A DNA stretch of 64,000 nucleotides, from NCBI GenBank assembly GCA_019419865.1, contig JAHZIG010000014.1, positions 7,684 to 71,683 on the forward strand, written 5' to 3'. Position numbers and translations under genes: made by a program. Shown piece by piece: positions 17,896 through 26,513 of the stretch. The first letter of the stretch is position 1; each line of letters begins with the position of its first letter. The notes below the pieces were generated by a model. That model was not told the origin of the DNA. It did no database searches and saw nothing but the letters and a program-made list of their open reading frames with translations. The DNA comes from Clostridiales bacterium. GTDB lineage: Bacteria; Bacillota; Clostridia; Monoglobales; Monoglobaceae.

Positions 17896-18317
17896 TATAT
17901 CCTCCCGCTTGTTTTTAAAATTATAACTACGACAAGAATTGCAATCATACATGGATAAAACAGATAGATACTAGGGGACTTAATGCAATCCAAAGTACGA
18001 GCTTTTGCGCTGATTATTTCCAATGGATCGTTGGTCAACTTCATGGAAAAATCAATTTCATGTTTGTCCATACGCACTTGATCAAACAAGAATCGAAATT
18101 TTCTTTCCAATTTAAAGTAATAAACGTCCAAAACAGCAAAAGCTAGCACGGGCAAAAAAGAAAGTCCTAAAACCCAAATATTTGTGGACGCATATGATAT
18201 TGCTGAAATACCTGCAACAATAGTAGCAGCAAACCCTTTGAAGATTGCAGATATCGTAGACATTCTGCAAATCGGTTCCTGTAACATTTGTAAGTACGCT
18301 CTTTTATCTTCGGACAT
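17895..18317 (-). CDS. Small three-TM membrane protein paired with TIR gene
   Basis: The 140-residue protein has two hydrophobic helices (about residues 27-45 and 47-67), a charged cytoplasmic helix region (KLERKFRFLFDQVRMDKHEID), and a third membrane helix near the end (residues about 117-136). Its shape recalls SLATT-type membrane effectors, but I cannot confirm that family. It has a strong ribosome site (AAGGAGA) and overlaps the TIR gene by one base. A role as the membrane-disrupting effector of the TIR protein is inference from this coupling. Confidence 0.7.
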   Translation of the reverse strand: MSEDKRAYLQMLQEPICRMSTISAIFKGFAATIVAGISAISYASTNIWVLGLSFLPVLAFAVLDVYYFKLERKFRFLFDQVRMDKHEIDFSMKLTNDPLEIISAKARTLDCIKSPSIYLFYPCMIAILVVVIILKTSGRI

Positions 18318-18335
18318 TGTTTTTCTCCTTATATG

Positions 18336-19082
18336 CTATTTTCTAAACACAAATAAATACTCATGTGCAATCAGCAAAAAATTATATTTCACGCTATTTG
18401 TTTTCCAATACCCTGTTGCCTTGCAATTATGCTGTTCTTTTATGATCAGCTCTTTCAATTTAAACCCCGCATCCTCAAAAATACGCATCACCTCAAAAGA
18501 CATCGGTATCATATGTCCTTTTTGACGTGTATCACCCATCAGAACAGCACAAAACTTGTCATTTTTAAGCACCCGATAGCTTTCAGCTGCAACCTTATGC
18601 ATCTCTTCAAGAAAGTCTTTAATTTTTAATTGTGACAAATCTCCATCAATCCCGTCGCTGTATTTGATAATATTCGCATACGGCGGATGCGTGCATATTA
18701 AATCAATACTATCATCGTGTATAAAATCAAGATTTCTTGCATCGCCTTTTTTTATATACACTTTTCCTTTCGCAGGTTCATAATCAAAATCTGTTTTTTC
18801 TCTGCATCTGTCAAGCGCCGCATCATTTACATCAACGCCGATTATATCCCGATTTAAAAGCTTCGCTTCAATAAGAGTAGTGCCGCCGCCGGCGAATTGA
18901 TCTAATACAAGCTCTCCCTCTTTAGAATATCGAAGTATAATATTTCTTGGGATATAAGGCGACCAATTCCCGCGCCATTTGGCATCGTGTGTTGCCCAAT
19001 CTCCACGCTTGGGGAAAGACCAGTGCGTAGTCATTTCAAGTTCAAAATCCTCTGGCTCCCATTTTTTGATTTTCTTAGCCAT
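18336..19082 (-). CDS. DNA methyltransferase (amino-MTase, second methylase of the DpnII-like system)
   Basis: The 248-residue protein has the SAM motif DQFAGGGTTLIEA (residues 61-73), the acidic GVDVND, and the catalytic motif THPPY (131-135), which marks N4-cytosine or N6-adenine amino-methylases. Motif I precedes the catalytic motif with a short spacing. The start overlaps the DpnII stop (TAATG) and has only a weak ribosome site, so translational coupling is likely. DpnII systems of streptococci also carry two methylases (DpnM and DpnA), so this may be the functional counterpart of DpnA, although the sequence differs from what I know of it. Confidence 0.85.
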   Translation of the reverse strand: MAKKIKKWEPEDFELEMTTHWSFPKRGDWATHDAKWRGNWSPYIPRNIILRYSKEGELVLDQFAGGGTTLIEAKLLNRDIIGVDVNDAALDRCREKTDFDYEPAKGKVYIKKGDARNLDFIHDDSIDLICTHPPYANIIKYSDGIDGDLSQLKIKDFLEEMHKVAAESYRVLKNDKFCAVLMGDTRQKGHMIPMSFEVMRIFEDAGFKLKELIIKEQHNCKATGYWKTNSVKYNFLLIAHEYLFVFRK

Positions 19083-19963
19083 TATCTAAAAACCTCTGTG
19101 ATGATACCATTCTCCAAATCCTTGATGCTGTAGATGTGTTCCATCACATCAAAAGTTTCTTCAAGGTTGTTACGGGCACTGGTCCATCCTTTACCATCTG
19201 TAAACCAAACGAATGTGAATCCATTGATAGTATCAGTTTCTAATGCAAGCGTCTTAAAACTACGGGCAGTCTCATTAAGTTTACTACCACCACTACCGTA
19301 GAAGTTCGTTTCTATGGCATAAATCATGGTAGGTGTTTTAACAACGAAGTCAAAACGTTTTTCCATCTTACCTTGATTGGAAATAGCAGAAAGATCGATA
19401 CCCCACTTTGCGGTAATCTGATGAATATACATTTCCTTAAAATAGGTCTTGTCCTTTACAAAACCAGCTTTCTTAATAAAGCTCTCAACCAAATCCTCCA
19501 TAAGATGCCCGCCTCGATTTTTACGACCATTGGAATCAAGACCAGTTTCAACGCCTGTCGCATAGTCGACCAGATTATTGATGATATGATTTTCAAGTAA
19601 GTCGAAAAGACCTGTATGCTCCATAAAATATGTGTAGCGTTTATAATAAGTATGACTGTTAGGCGGATATTTGCCGAAGTCAAATTGATACATATAGCCA
19701 CCGTTTTCGTCTTGACAATATATTTCATTAGCTCTTACAGCGAGTAGCAAAGGAATACATTTCAATGTTTCAGGATATTTCTTGATTAACGCCTTGAAAT
19801 CCTCCTTGATGTTTTTAGAGCCAATAAGTGAGTTGAGGATATTAAGTTCAACCTTAATCCTATCGACGTTGCGGTGTACTTTTTCAAAATCTATGTAATA
19901 TCCATAATTCGCAATACTGCCGCGAAAGCCTGACAGCCAAATATTAAAATCCCGTTTTCCCAT
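19082..19963 (-). CDS. DpnII/MboI-family type II restriction endonuclease
   Basis: The 293-residue protein matches DpnII-type enzymes, which cut unmethylated GATC. Features are the N-terminal DFNIWLSGFRGSIANYGYYIDF, the region NRGGHLMEDLVESFIKKAG, and the nuclease core KRFDFVVKTPTMIYAIETNFYGSGGSKLNE with the Asp and Glu-x-Asn catalytic pattern. The start at 19963 follows GGAGGAAGG; the frame extends 34 residues upstream inside the preceding gene and is not used. It is flanked by a Dam-type methylase and a second methylase on the same strand. Confidence 0.92.
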   Translation of the reverse strand: MGKRDFNIWLSGFRGSIANYGYYIDFEKVHRNVDRIKVELNILNSLIGSKNIKEDFKALIKKYPETLKCIPLLLAVRANEIYCQDENGGYMYQFDFGKYPPNSHTYYKRYTYFMEHTGLFDLLENHIINNLVDYATGVETGLDSNGRKNRGGHLMEDLVESFIKKAGFVKDKTYFKEMYIHQITAKWGIDLSAISNQGKMEKRFDFVVKTPTMIYAIETNFYGSGGSKLNETARSFKTLALETDTINGFTFVWFTDGKGWTSARNNLEETFDVMEHIYSIKDLENGIITEVFR

Positions 19964-19964
19964 A

Positions 19965-20501
19965 TTAGCCTTTCCTTCCTCCAAATCCCGCTGTAGATAT
20001 AATTGAAAAAATATCTCTATCCGTATCAAGCAATTCTTCAATAATTTTCCCAAACATATATGCATCCGCTCTGTTTGTCTTTTCTTGCACCGCCAACAAT
20101 TCCATCAATACATAGAGAAATTCAACATCATATTCCCCAAACATATTAAGATCGAAAAATTGTGTTATTTCAATATCTTCCTCACCGTTCTCAATCAAAG
20201 CTTTTAATGTTTCAAACTCGTTGTTGACAAGCGGCACACAAGAGTTCCAACAGTTTTGAATCGCAAGCAAGTATCTCTTGGTAAGAGCTTCATTCCCTTG
20301 CATTTTCATTAAAATATCTACTACCCAATGAATATGTTTTGGTGTACGAATGCGTTTACCGTCTTTTTTATACCTAATTAGTATATCAAACTGAGATAGA
20401 CCTCCTTGAAAAACATAAATAATGTAATCTGTAAAGACATATTCTATAATTGCCTTTTGAGTGCCATTTTTTATAAGCCTTGTTCCTTCTCTAATTTCCA
20501 T
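19965..20501 (-). CDS. Unknown 178-residue protein in the DpnII operon
   Basis: I do not recognise this protein. It is soluble, acidic in its second half (ENGEEDIEITQFFDLNMFGEYDVEFLYVLMELLAVQEK) and predicted mostly helical after residue 60. It lies 12 bases after the Dam gene and ends one base before the DpnII start, so it is embedded in the operon. A regulatory or specificity role in the restriction system is possible, as is an unrelated defence function. Its AT-rich codon use matches its neighbours. Confidence 0.7.
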   Translation of the reverse strand: MEIREGTRLIKNGTQKAIIEYVFTDYIIYVFQGGLSQFDILIRYKKDGKRIRTPKHIHWVVDILMKMQGNEALTKRYLLAIQNCWNSCVPLVNNEFETLKALIENGEEDIEITQFFDLNMFGEYDVEFLYVLMELLAVQEKTNRADAYMFGKIIEELLDTDRDIFSIISTAGFGGRKG

Positions 20502-20513
20502 ATTTGCGACTCC

Positions 20514-21581
20514 TTAAAAATTCGATATTAGAAGCTCTTTTATTCTCCCTCTTGAGTTGCTGTTGCAATTTATCATACGGGTAGCTTCAACTCTTTTTAT
20601 GTTGTGAATCGCATAAATATTGTCAAAGAAATCATCTTCTTCATTTGTGTTTTTAGGATCTGAGTTGCTAACCACAACCCTTGCGCCTTTTTCACTCATC
20701 CTTTTTACGTAATCCGCAAGCTCTATCTGTTTTTCATCGTCAAATGCGTTCTCTGTATAAGCGGTAAAACTTGCTGTTTCGGTAAGCGGTCTATAAGGAG
20801 GATCAAAATACACAAAAGTATACTCATCTATAAAATCAGCAGAACTTTTATAATCTCCGCAAACAATTCTCACATTTTGCATTTTTTCTGACACCGTTCT
20901 GAGATTTTTTTCATCACAAATAAGCGGAGCTTTATATGCACCCATAGGTACATTAAAAAGCCCTTTTCGGTTTACCCTGTAAAGACCGTTAAAGCACGTT
21001 TTATTCAAAAATATCATAAGTGCAGCCTTTTCAATATTTTCAGATTCATTTCCGTTTATTTTTAACTCGTTAAATCTCTCTCGTTTTGACATATAATACG
21101 CTTTTCTCTCTGCTGTTTCAAGAGGTATATATTCATACTGATATACAGAAAGCAATTCCAAAAGCTCATCCACACACGTCTTTACAATGCTATACGTATT
21201 AATAAGCTCTGTGTTTATATCGCTTATATAAACCGATTCCAAATTATATCTGTTTAATATATCAAACAGCACCGCACCGCCGCCAACAAACGGTTCAGCA
21301 TATTTGGTTATGGTACCGTCTTCAAATGGATAATATTTTTCAATCTCACGAATAAGCTGTCCTTTGCCTCCAGCCCATTTCAAAAAAGGTCTTGCCATTC
21401 CGTCATTTATTTCAACTTTCACTTTTCTTGCATCCTCCGGTTTTTTTGCATCGCACGGGATAATCCACATATTTCCGACCATTTCAGCACCGATAATTCT
21501 ATTCTCCGAACATAGCACCGCAACACGCCGCTGTGATATACCCCATTTTTGAGCTGCATCTCTTGCTGATATATATTTCAT
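20514..21581 (-). CDS. dam: Dam/DpnM-type DNA adenine methyltransferase with N-terminal helix-turn-helix domain
   Basis: The 355-residue protein begins with a small DNA-binding domain (residues 1-50, ISARDAAQKWGISQRRVAVLC) and then has the Dam fold: FLKWAGGKGQLI (about 67-78), the AEPFVGGGAVLFDI block, FLNKTCFNGLYRVN, and the catalytic DPPY at 260-263. Dam/DpnM enzymes methylate adenine in GATC, which protects against the adjacent DpnII-type nuclease. The start at 21581 is placed by GGAG nine bases upstream. The promoter is wrapped in ATGAT/ATCAT inverted repeats, so the extra domain may repress its own operon, as known for some HTH-methylases such as M.EcoRII and M.SsoII. Confidence 0.92.
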   Translation of the reverse strand: MKYISARDAAQKWGISQRRVAVLCSENRIIGAEMVGNMWIIPCDAKKPEDARKVKVEINDGMARPFLKWAGGKGQLIREIEKYYPFEDGTITKYAEPFVGGGAVLFDILNRYNLESVYISDINTELINTYSIVKTCVDELLELLSVYQYEYIPLETAERKAYYMSKRERFNELKINGNESENIEKAALMIFLNKTCFNGLYRVNRKGLFNVPMGAYKAPLICDEKNLRTVSEKMQNVRIVCGDYKSSADFIDEYTFVYFDPPYRPLTETASFTAYTENAFDDEKQIELADYVKRMSEKGARVVVSNSDPKNTNEEDDFFDNIYAIHNIKRVEATRMINCNSNSRGRIKELLISNF

Positions 21582-21595
21582 AATCATGCACTCCA

Positions 21596-21640
21596 ATCAT
21601 ATATTATGATATACTAAAGCTCGAATGATGTCAATATCAT
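21596..21640 (-). promoter_or_regulatory. Promoter and candidate operators of the DpnII operon
   Basis: On the minus strand TTGACA (21629-21634), 17 bases, TATCAT (21606-21611). The -35 is covered by ATGAT-N6-ATCAT (21625-21640) and the -10 by ATCAT-N5-ATGAT (21596-21610). Two inverted repeats of the same half-sites at one promoter suggest autoregulation by the helix-turn-helix methylase. Confidence 0.65.
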
Positions 21641-22102
21641 TTCTAACTTTTTTCTATGTTTTGCACAATTTTTGGGTATGATAGTATAAATACAATCACT
21701 AGCGCGCAAAAAGCCAACTTTACAAATATATTCTTATCCAAGTTCAAGCTTTTAACTTATAACGTACCTTTTCTTCAGAAAACTTTAGAATTTTTTCATC
21801 AAATCTTTACCCCTCTTTTTCTGCTCGGTAACGTCTTCGAACAAGGTCTTGAATTATTTCAATCAGCTTTTTTGTAAAATGGCTAACAACTTTTATTTTC
21901 AAGTCTTTGCCGATATAAAAGGCGGAGGCTCTATTATTTTAAGGCCAGCATTTTCTTTCAACTTTGTTGCAGCGTGCGGTGCATATTCTTTTACGTCATT
22001 ATAAGTAGATATTTTATGTTCTGTATCCGCGTTCTTTCTCTTCAAGAGCCTCCATTTTTCAATCAGTTTATCCCTCTTATGCGGATTTATGGATATTGTT
22101 TA
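21641..22102. other. Intergenic junction between guaA and the defence island, with gene remnants
   Basis: The stretch is AT-rich and holds no intact gene. On the minus strand an open frame without a usual start runs from about 22095 to 21899 (KRDKLIEKWRLLKRK to KIIEPPPFISAKT). A second broken frame follows, with pieces such as KKLIEIIQDLVRRRYRAEK. They look like decayed gene ends at the island border. I cannot name the parent genes. Confidence 0.4.
21899..22095 (-). pseudogene. Possible gene fragment downstream of guaA
   Basis: About 64 codons are open without ATG, GTG or a ribosome site, ending at TGA 21899-21901. The translation reads like ordinary protein (charged helix, then EYAPHAATKLKENAG). 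It is probably a remnant left at the insertion edge of the AT-rich island. Confidence 0.35.
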
Positions 22103-23635
22103 TTACTCCCACTCAATAGTAGCGGGCGGCTTAGAAGTAATATCATACACAATCCTATTCACATGCTTCACCTCGTTGACGATCCTGCGGCTTACTTTAT
22201 CTAAAACCTCGTACGGGATCTTAGCCCAGTCGCCGGTCATGAAGTCGGTCGTCGTTACCGCTCTGAGCGCTACTGTGTAATCGTACGTACGCTCGTCGCC
22301 CATTACGCCTACGCTGCGCATGTTGGTTATAACGGCGAAGTATTGGTTTATATCGCGGTCTAAGCCGGCGTTCTTGATCTCCTCGCGGAAGATGTAGTCC
22401 GCGTCTTTTAATATCTCTAATCTGTCCTTCGTTATCTCGCCGATACATCTTATCGCGAGTCCGGGACCCGGAAACGGCTGTCTCCATACTAAATAATCAG
22501 GTATGCCGAGCTCTAATCCAAGCTTGCGCACTTCGTCCTTGAACAGGCTTCTGAGCGGCTCGATTATCTCCTTAAAATCAACGTGGTCGGGAAGTCCGCC
22601 TACGTTATGATGGCTCTTGATCACCGACGCGTCTCCCGCTCCGCTTTCAATCACGTCGGGATAGATCGTGCCCTGTACCAGATAATCCACACGGCCGACC
22701 TTTTTCGCCTCTTCTTCGAACACGCGTATAAACTCTTCGCCTATTATTTTGCGCTTCGTCTCGGGATCGCTCACGCCCTTTAACTTGCCCAAAAATCTGT
22801 CCTCGCAGTTTACTCTGATCATATTTATGTCGAACTGCTTTGTAAATATCTCCTCCACCTCGTCGCCTTCGTTTTTACGAAGCAGACCGTGATCCACAAA
22901 TATACAGGTGAGCTGTTTGCCTATAGCCTTATAGAGCAGCACCGCGGCTACGCTGCTGTCGACCCCGCCGGAGAGAGCGCACAATACTTTTTTATCGCCG
23001 ATCTTCTCCCGCGCGCTTTCAATATATCTCTTCGCGTAATCCGCCATCGTCCAATCGCCGGATACTTTGCATATATTATACAGGAAATTATGCATAAGTT
23101 CCTTGCCGAAAGGCGTATGCTTAACTTCGGGATGGAACTGGACCCCGTAAAATCCTTTTTCAGCGTTTTCAAACGCCGCAAGAGGACAATCCGCAGTATG
23201 AGCTATCACCTTGAACCCGTCCGGGAGCGCCTCTACCTTATCGGTATGGCTCATAAGACACCTGCTCTTTCTCTCGATCCCGTCGAACAATTCGCTGTCC
23301 GAAAGTTCTATATCGATAACTCCGTACTCTCTCGTGTCCGCGTGTACGACGGTTCCGCCAAGCGTCATGCTCATGAGCTGAGCGCCGTAGCATATCCCGA
23401 GAACCGGAACTCCCAATTCAAATATCTCAGGATCGACCTTAGGCGCGTTCTCGTCGAATACGCTGTTAGGGCCGCCCGTGAATATTATTCCCTTCGGCGA
23501 ATACGCTTTTATCTCATCAATACTTTTAGTATATGGCAATACAACGCAATAAACGTTAGCTTCACGCACGTTTCTCGCTATTAATTGGTTATACTGACCC
23601 CCAAAATCAATAATTACAATCGTTTCGTTCTGCAT
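22103..23635 (-). CDS. guaA: GMP synthase (glutamine-hydrolysing)
   Basis: The 510-residue enzyme converts XMP, ATP and glutamine to GMP. It has the class I glutamine amidotransferase domain ([18 protein letters not shown], nucleophile Cys in [14 protein letters not shown]), the ATP pyrophosphatase P-loop [16 protein letters not shown] (about residue 220) and the C-terminal dimerisation domain ending KPPATIEWE. The ATG follows AAGGAG. It lies downstream of purF and purC on the same strand, with an unusual structured leader of 247 bases between purF and guaA. Confidence 0.97.
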   Translation of the reverse strand: MQNETIVIIDFGGQYNQLIARNVREANVYCVVLPYTKSIDEIKAYSPKGIIFTGGPNSVFDENAPKVDPEIFELGVPVLGICYGAQLMSMTLGGTVVHADTREYGVIDIELSDSELFDGIERKSRCLMSHTDKVEALPDGFKVIAHTADCPLAAFENAEKGFYGVQFHPEVKHTPFGKELMHNFLYNICKVSGDWTMADYAKRYIESAREKIGDKKVLCALSGGVDSSVAAVLLYKAIGKQLTCIFVDHGLLRKNEGDEVEEIFTKQFDINMIRVNCEDRFLGKLKGVSDPETKRKIIGEEFIRVFEEEAKKVGRVDYLVQGTIYPDVIESGAGDASVIKSHHNVGGLPDHVDFKEIIEPLRSLFKDEVRKLGLELGIPDYLVWRQPFPGPGLAIRCIGEITKDRLEILKDADYIFREEIKNAGLDRDINQYFAVITNMRSVGVMGDERTYDYTVALRAVTTTDFMTGDWAKIPYEVLDKVSRRIVNEVKHVNRIVYDITSKPPATIEWE

Positions 23636-23737
23636 ATTTCTCTCCTTAAATATCTCCGGCCTCGGATACTTATTTATTTTTATCGTTCTATTTAGTACTC
23701 AAAACCTTTTCGCTGATAAATATTTCTAAATAAAACA

Positions 23738-23818
23738 AAATAGGAGTATGAATGAATTAAACCTATGCTCCTCCGCAAGTTCGATTCTGCGGATATAATA
23801 CATTTCTAACTCCTATTT
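23738..23818 (-). terminator. Branched terminator/leader structure between purF and guaA
   Basis: A perfect 10-bp inverted repeat (AAATAGGAGT/ACTCCTATTT, at 23738-23747 and 23809-23818) encloses a second stem CCGCA/TGCGG (23773-23777 and 23788-23792). On the minus strand the outer stem is followed by TTGTTTTATTTAG, so it can end purF transcripts. An inner GGAG segment could pair with the same CTCC half, allowing an alternative fold. Confidence 0.5.
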
Positions 23819-23882
23819 CATACCGCCGAACAAGCGCGCGCTTCATTTGCCCGACGATTTCTAATCGTATATTTTCACTTTT

Positions 23883-25328
23883 TTAATTGTTAAGCGCTTC
23901 CGTGTTATTCTCCTGCGGCACATACACCGGATACTCGCCCGTGAAACAAGCGTCGCAATGTCCGCATTTTGAATTTTGCGCCAGTTTCTTCATCGATTCT
24001 ATAGACAGATACGCCAGAGAATCCGCGCCTATATGCTTACGCGTCTCCTCTACCGACATATGACAGGCGATAAGGCTGTCTCTGTTCGGAATATCCGTTC
24101 CAAAATAGCAGGGGTTTTTAAACTGCGGCGACGATACCCTGACGTGAACCTCTTTAGCTCCCGCGTCGCGCAGCAGTTTAACGATCCTGCCGGACGTAGT
24201 GCCTCTTACGATAGAATCGTCTATCATTATGACCCTTTTTCCTTCGACAGCGTCTCTCATGGCGTTGAGCTTTATTTTAAGCGCCATCTCGCGTTCCGCT
24301 TGCGTCGGCTGGATAAAGGTTCGTCCTATATATCTGTTTTTTATAAATCCAACGCCGTACGGTATCTTAGATTCTCTCGAATATCCGAGCGCCGCGTCGA
24401 GTCCCGAATCCGGCACTCCGATCACCACGTCGGCGTCGACCGGACTCTCCTGAGCCAAATACTTACCCGCGTCCAGTCTCGCTCTGTGAACGCTCTCTCC
24501 GTCTATCACGCTGTCCGGACGCGCGAAGTAAATATATTCAAACACGCATAACGCCGACTTCTGTCCGCATCTGTCGCGGTACGACTTAAGCCCGTCCTCG
24601 TCTATCACTATCACTTCTCCCGGCTCGACGTCGCGCGCAAACTCGGCGCCCACCGCGTCGAGAGCGCAGGATTCGCTCGCAAATACGTACGACTTGCCGA
24701 TCATGCCCATGCAAAGCGGCTTAAATCCCTGGGGATCGCGCGCTACGACCATCCTCTTTGGAGTCAGGATTATGATCGAATAAGCGCCGCTGATCTCTCC
24801 CATCAGCTTCAGCATCGCCTCTGCGGTAGAATTCGTCTTTATTCTCTCCTTGGCCATCAAATGAGCTATTATCTCGCTGTCGTTATTGGTCTGAAAAATA
24901 GCGCCCTTGTCTTCAAGTTCTTTGCGCATGCTTTCAACATTGACAAGATTGCCGTTGTGGACCAGGGCGAATGTTCCCTTCTGATATTTAGACACAAGCG
25001 GCTGGGCGTTCATTCTGCTGCTCGAACCGGCGGTGGTGTATCTGACGTGTCCTACCGCCGCTCTCCCTTTAAGTTCGTTTAGAATCAGATTATTGAACAC
25101 TTCCTGAACCAAGCCCATATCCTTGTACTGCAATATCTCTATCTTATCGTTTTCATCTAAATTGTTTACAGCTATACCGCAGCTTTCCTGACCTCTGTGC
25201 TGCAGAGCATATAATCCGTAATATGTGAGTCTGGAAACATCCAAACCGTCTCCCATGTCGTAAATACCAAATACTCCGCATTCTTCATGTATCGAATCCG
25301 CGCCTAAAATATCCTCGTATTTGCTCAC
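23883..25328 (-). CDS. purF: Amidophosphoribosyltransferase
   Basis: The 481-residue enzyme makes phosphoribosylamine from PRPP and glutamine, the first step of purine synthesis. I place the start at GTG 25328 (VSKYEDILGADSIHEECGVFG) because GGAGGATATT precedes it; the ATG at 25385 has no ribosome site. The first 16 residues would then be a propeptide before the catalytic Cys of CGVFGIYD, as in the Bacillus enzyme. The PRPP site VIMIDDSIVRGTTS is present, and the cysteines of the iron-sulfur type are seen (CVFEYIYFARPDS and CGHCDACF). It lies 150 bases downstream of purC. Confidence 0.95.
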   Translation of the reverse strand: MSKYEDILGADSIHEECGVFGIYDMGDGLDVSRLTYYGLYALQHRGQESCGIAVNNLDENDKIEILQYKDMGLVQEVFNNLILNELKGRAAVGHVRYTTAGSSSRMNAQPLVSKYQKGTFALVHNGNLVNVESMRKELEDKGAIFQTNNDSEIIAHLMAKERIKTNSTAEAMLKLMGEISGAYSIIILTPKRMVVARDPQGFKPLCMGMIGKSYVFASESCALDAVGAEFARDVEPGEVIVIDEDGLKSYRDRCGQKSALCVFEYIYFARPDSVIDGESVHRARLDAGKYLAQESPVDADVVIGVPDSGLDAALGYSRESKIPYGVGFIKNRYIGRTFIQPTQAEREMALKIKLNAMRDAVEGKRVIMIDDSIVRGTTSGRIVKLLRDAGAKEVHVRVSSPQFKNPCYFGTDIPNRDSLIACHMSVEETRKHIGADSLAYLSIESMKKLAQNSKCGHCDACFTGEYPVYVPQENNTEALNN

Positions 25329-25478
25329 AGAATATCCTCCTAATGTGTTTTTTCTTAGCATAGCAAAATTATAATCTAAAATCAAACGTTCGATTTCATA
25401 ACGCCTATTAACTTAACGAACGTTCGGTAAAATTAAATCGCATACCCCAATAAACATTATTGAGCTTACGCGCTAAAA

Positions 25479-26195
25479 TTAAACCTCTTCGCCCATAAGA
25501 CGTCTCATTATCTCTTCGTAGGCGTCTTCAACGTTGCCCATATCTCTTCTGAAGCGATCCTTATCGAGCTTCTCGTTGGTCTCGGCGTCCCAGAATCTGC
25601 ACGTGTCGGGCGAGATCTCGTCTGCGAGAACGATCGTTCCGTCCGAAGTCTTTCCAAACTCAAGCTTAAAGTCGATAAGCTTTATGCCAAGACCGATCAA
25701 GTATTCCTTTAAAATATCGTTTACCTTAAACGCATACTCGGCTATTTGATCGAGCTCCTCTCTCGTCGCAACGCCTAAAGCGATAGCGTGATAGCTGTTC
25801 ATGAGCGGATCTCCGAGATCGTCGTTCTTATAGCTGTACTCGAGCGTCGGGCTTTTAAATTCAACGCCCTCCTCAACGCCGTAACGCTTAGAAAACGAAC
25901 CGGCGGCCACGTTTCTTATTATTACCTCCAAAGGTATTATATCGACCTTTTTTACAAGAGTCTCTCTGTCCGAGATCTCTTCGATAAGATGCGTGGGGAT
26001 CCCTTTTTCGGCAAGCATCTTCATTAAGTGGTTGGTAACTCGGTTGTTGATGATACCCTTAGACTGGATAGTTCCCTTTTTCTCGCCGTTAAAAGCCGTA
26101 GCGTCGTCCTTATAATCTACTATCAACACTTCGGGATCGTCCGTTTTAAATACTTTCTTAGCCTTTCCCTCATATAGTTGTTCCAATTTCTGCAT
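25479..26195 (-). CDS. purC: SAICAR synthase
   Basis: The 238-residue enzyme joins CAIR and aspartate in purine synthesis. Family blocks are [10 protein letters not shown] at the start, [25 protein letters not shown], and [31 protein letters not shown]. The ATG follows GGAGG at a normal distance. Together with purF and guaA it forms a purine cluster on the minus strand. Confidence 0.97.
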   Translation of the reverse strand: MQKLEQLYEGKAKKVFKTDDPEVLIVDYKDDATAFNGEKKGTIQSKGIINNRVTNHLMKMLAEKGIPTHLIEEISDRETLVKKVDIIPLEVIIRNVAAGSFSKRYGVEEGVEFKSPTLEYSYKNDDLGDPLMNSYHAIALGVATREELDQIAEYAFKVNDILKEYLIGLGIKLIDFKLEFGKTSDGTIVLADEISPDTCRFWDAETNEKLDKDRFRRDMGNVEDAYEEIMRRLMGEEV

Positions 26196-26262
26196 CTTTG
26201 ACCGCCTCCGTATTTATTAAAATTTTAGCTTCAAATAATTTTACAAATAAAAATACTTATAT

Positions 26263-26291
26263 ATTGTATTACATAAATCGATAAAAAGCAA
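26263..26291 (-). promoter_or_regulatory. purC promoter
   Basis: On the minus strand TTGCTT (26286-26291), 17 bases, TACAAT (26263-26268). The remaining 317-base gap before the peptidase gene contains no gene, only this promoter and the terminator at 26440-26472. Confidence 0.55.
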
Positions 26292-26439
26292 TACTTCATT
26301 GCAGATTTAAGGCGAAAAAATTGACATTATTTAAAGAAAAGAATTATCCAAATTGGTTGTTTTATTCAAAATCCACAATATCGATATAGTATTGAGCAGG
26401 TTTTTCATAGCGCGTCGGATCTAACTATTTTAAAACATC

Positions 26440-26472
26440 AAAGACCGCCGCCGCGTTAAACGGCAACGGTCG
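26440..26472 (-). terminator. Terminator after M13 peptidase
   Basis: GACCG-rich stem (26443-26455 with 26461-26471) followed by TTTGATGTTTT on the minus strand, about 40 bases after the peptidase stop. Confidence 0.6.
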
Positions 26473-26513
26473 AATTAGATCATTTTTAATATTTCACACA
26501 AATAACGCCGATC

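Noticed and set aside
17284-17952. Calling the TIR gene part of a classical Thoeris system
   Set aside because: No SIR2-SLOG or TM-macro ThsA gene is nearby; only a small TM protein is paired with it.
21656-21877. Plus-strand 73-codon frame rich in Phe and Leu
   Set aside because: It has no ribosome site and appears to be the mirror of a decayed lysine/glutamate-rich minus-strand gene.
23773-23792. tRNA T-arm-like sequence (GTTCGATTC) between purF and guaA
   Set aside because: The stem does not pair as a T-arm should and no anticodon or acceptor arms are present.
23636-23882. Purine riboswitch before guaA
   Set aside because: I searched by eye for the conserved loop sequences of the purine aptamer on the minus strand and did not find them.
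26254-26270. Further copy of the ATAAGTATT box before purC
   Set aside because: ATAAGTATT occurs on the minus strand but there is no TTGGAC and no -10 at 18 bases; it lies downstream of the purC promoter.
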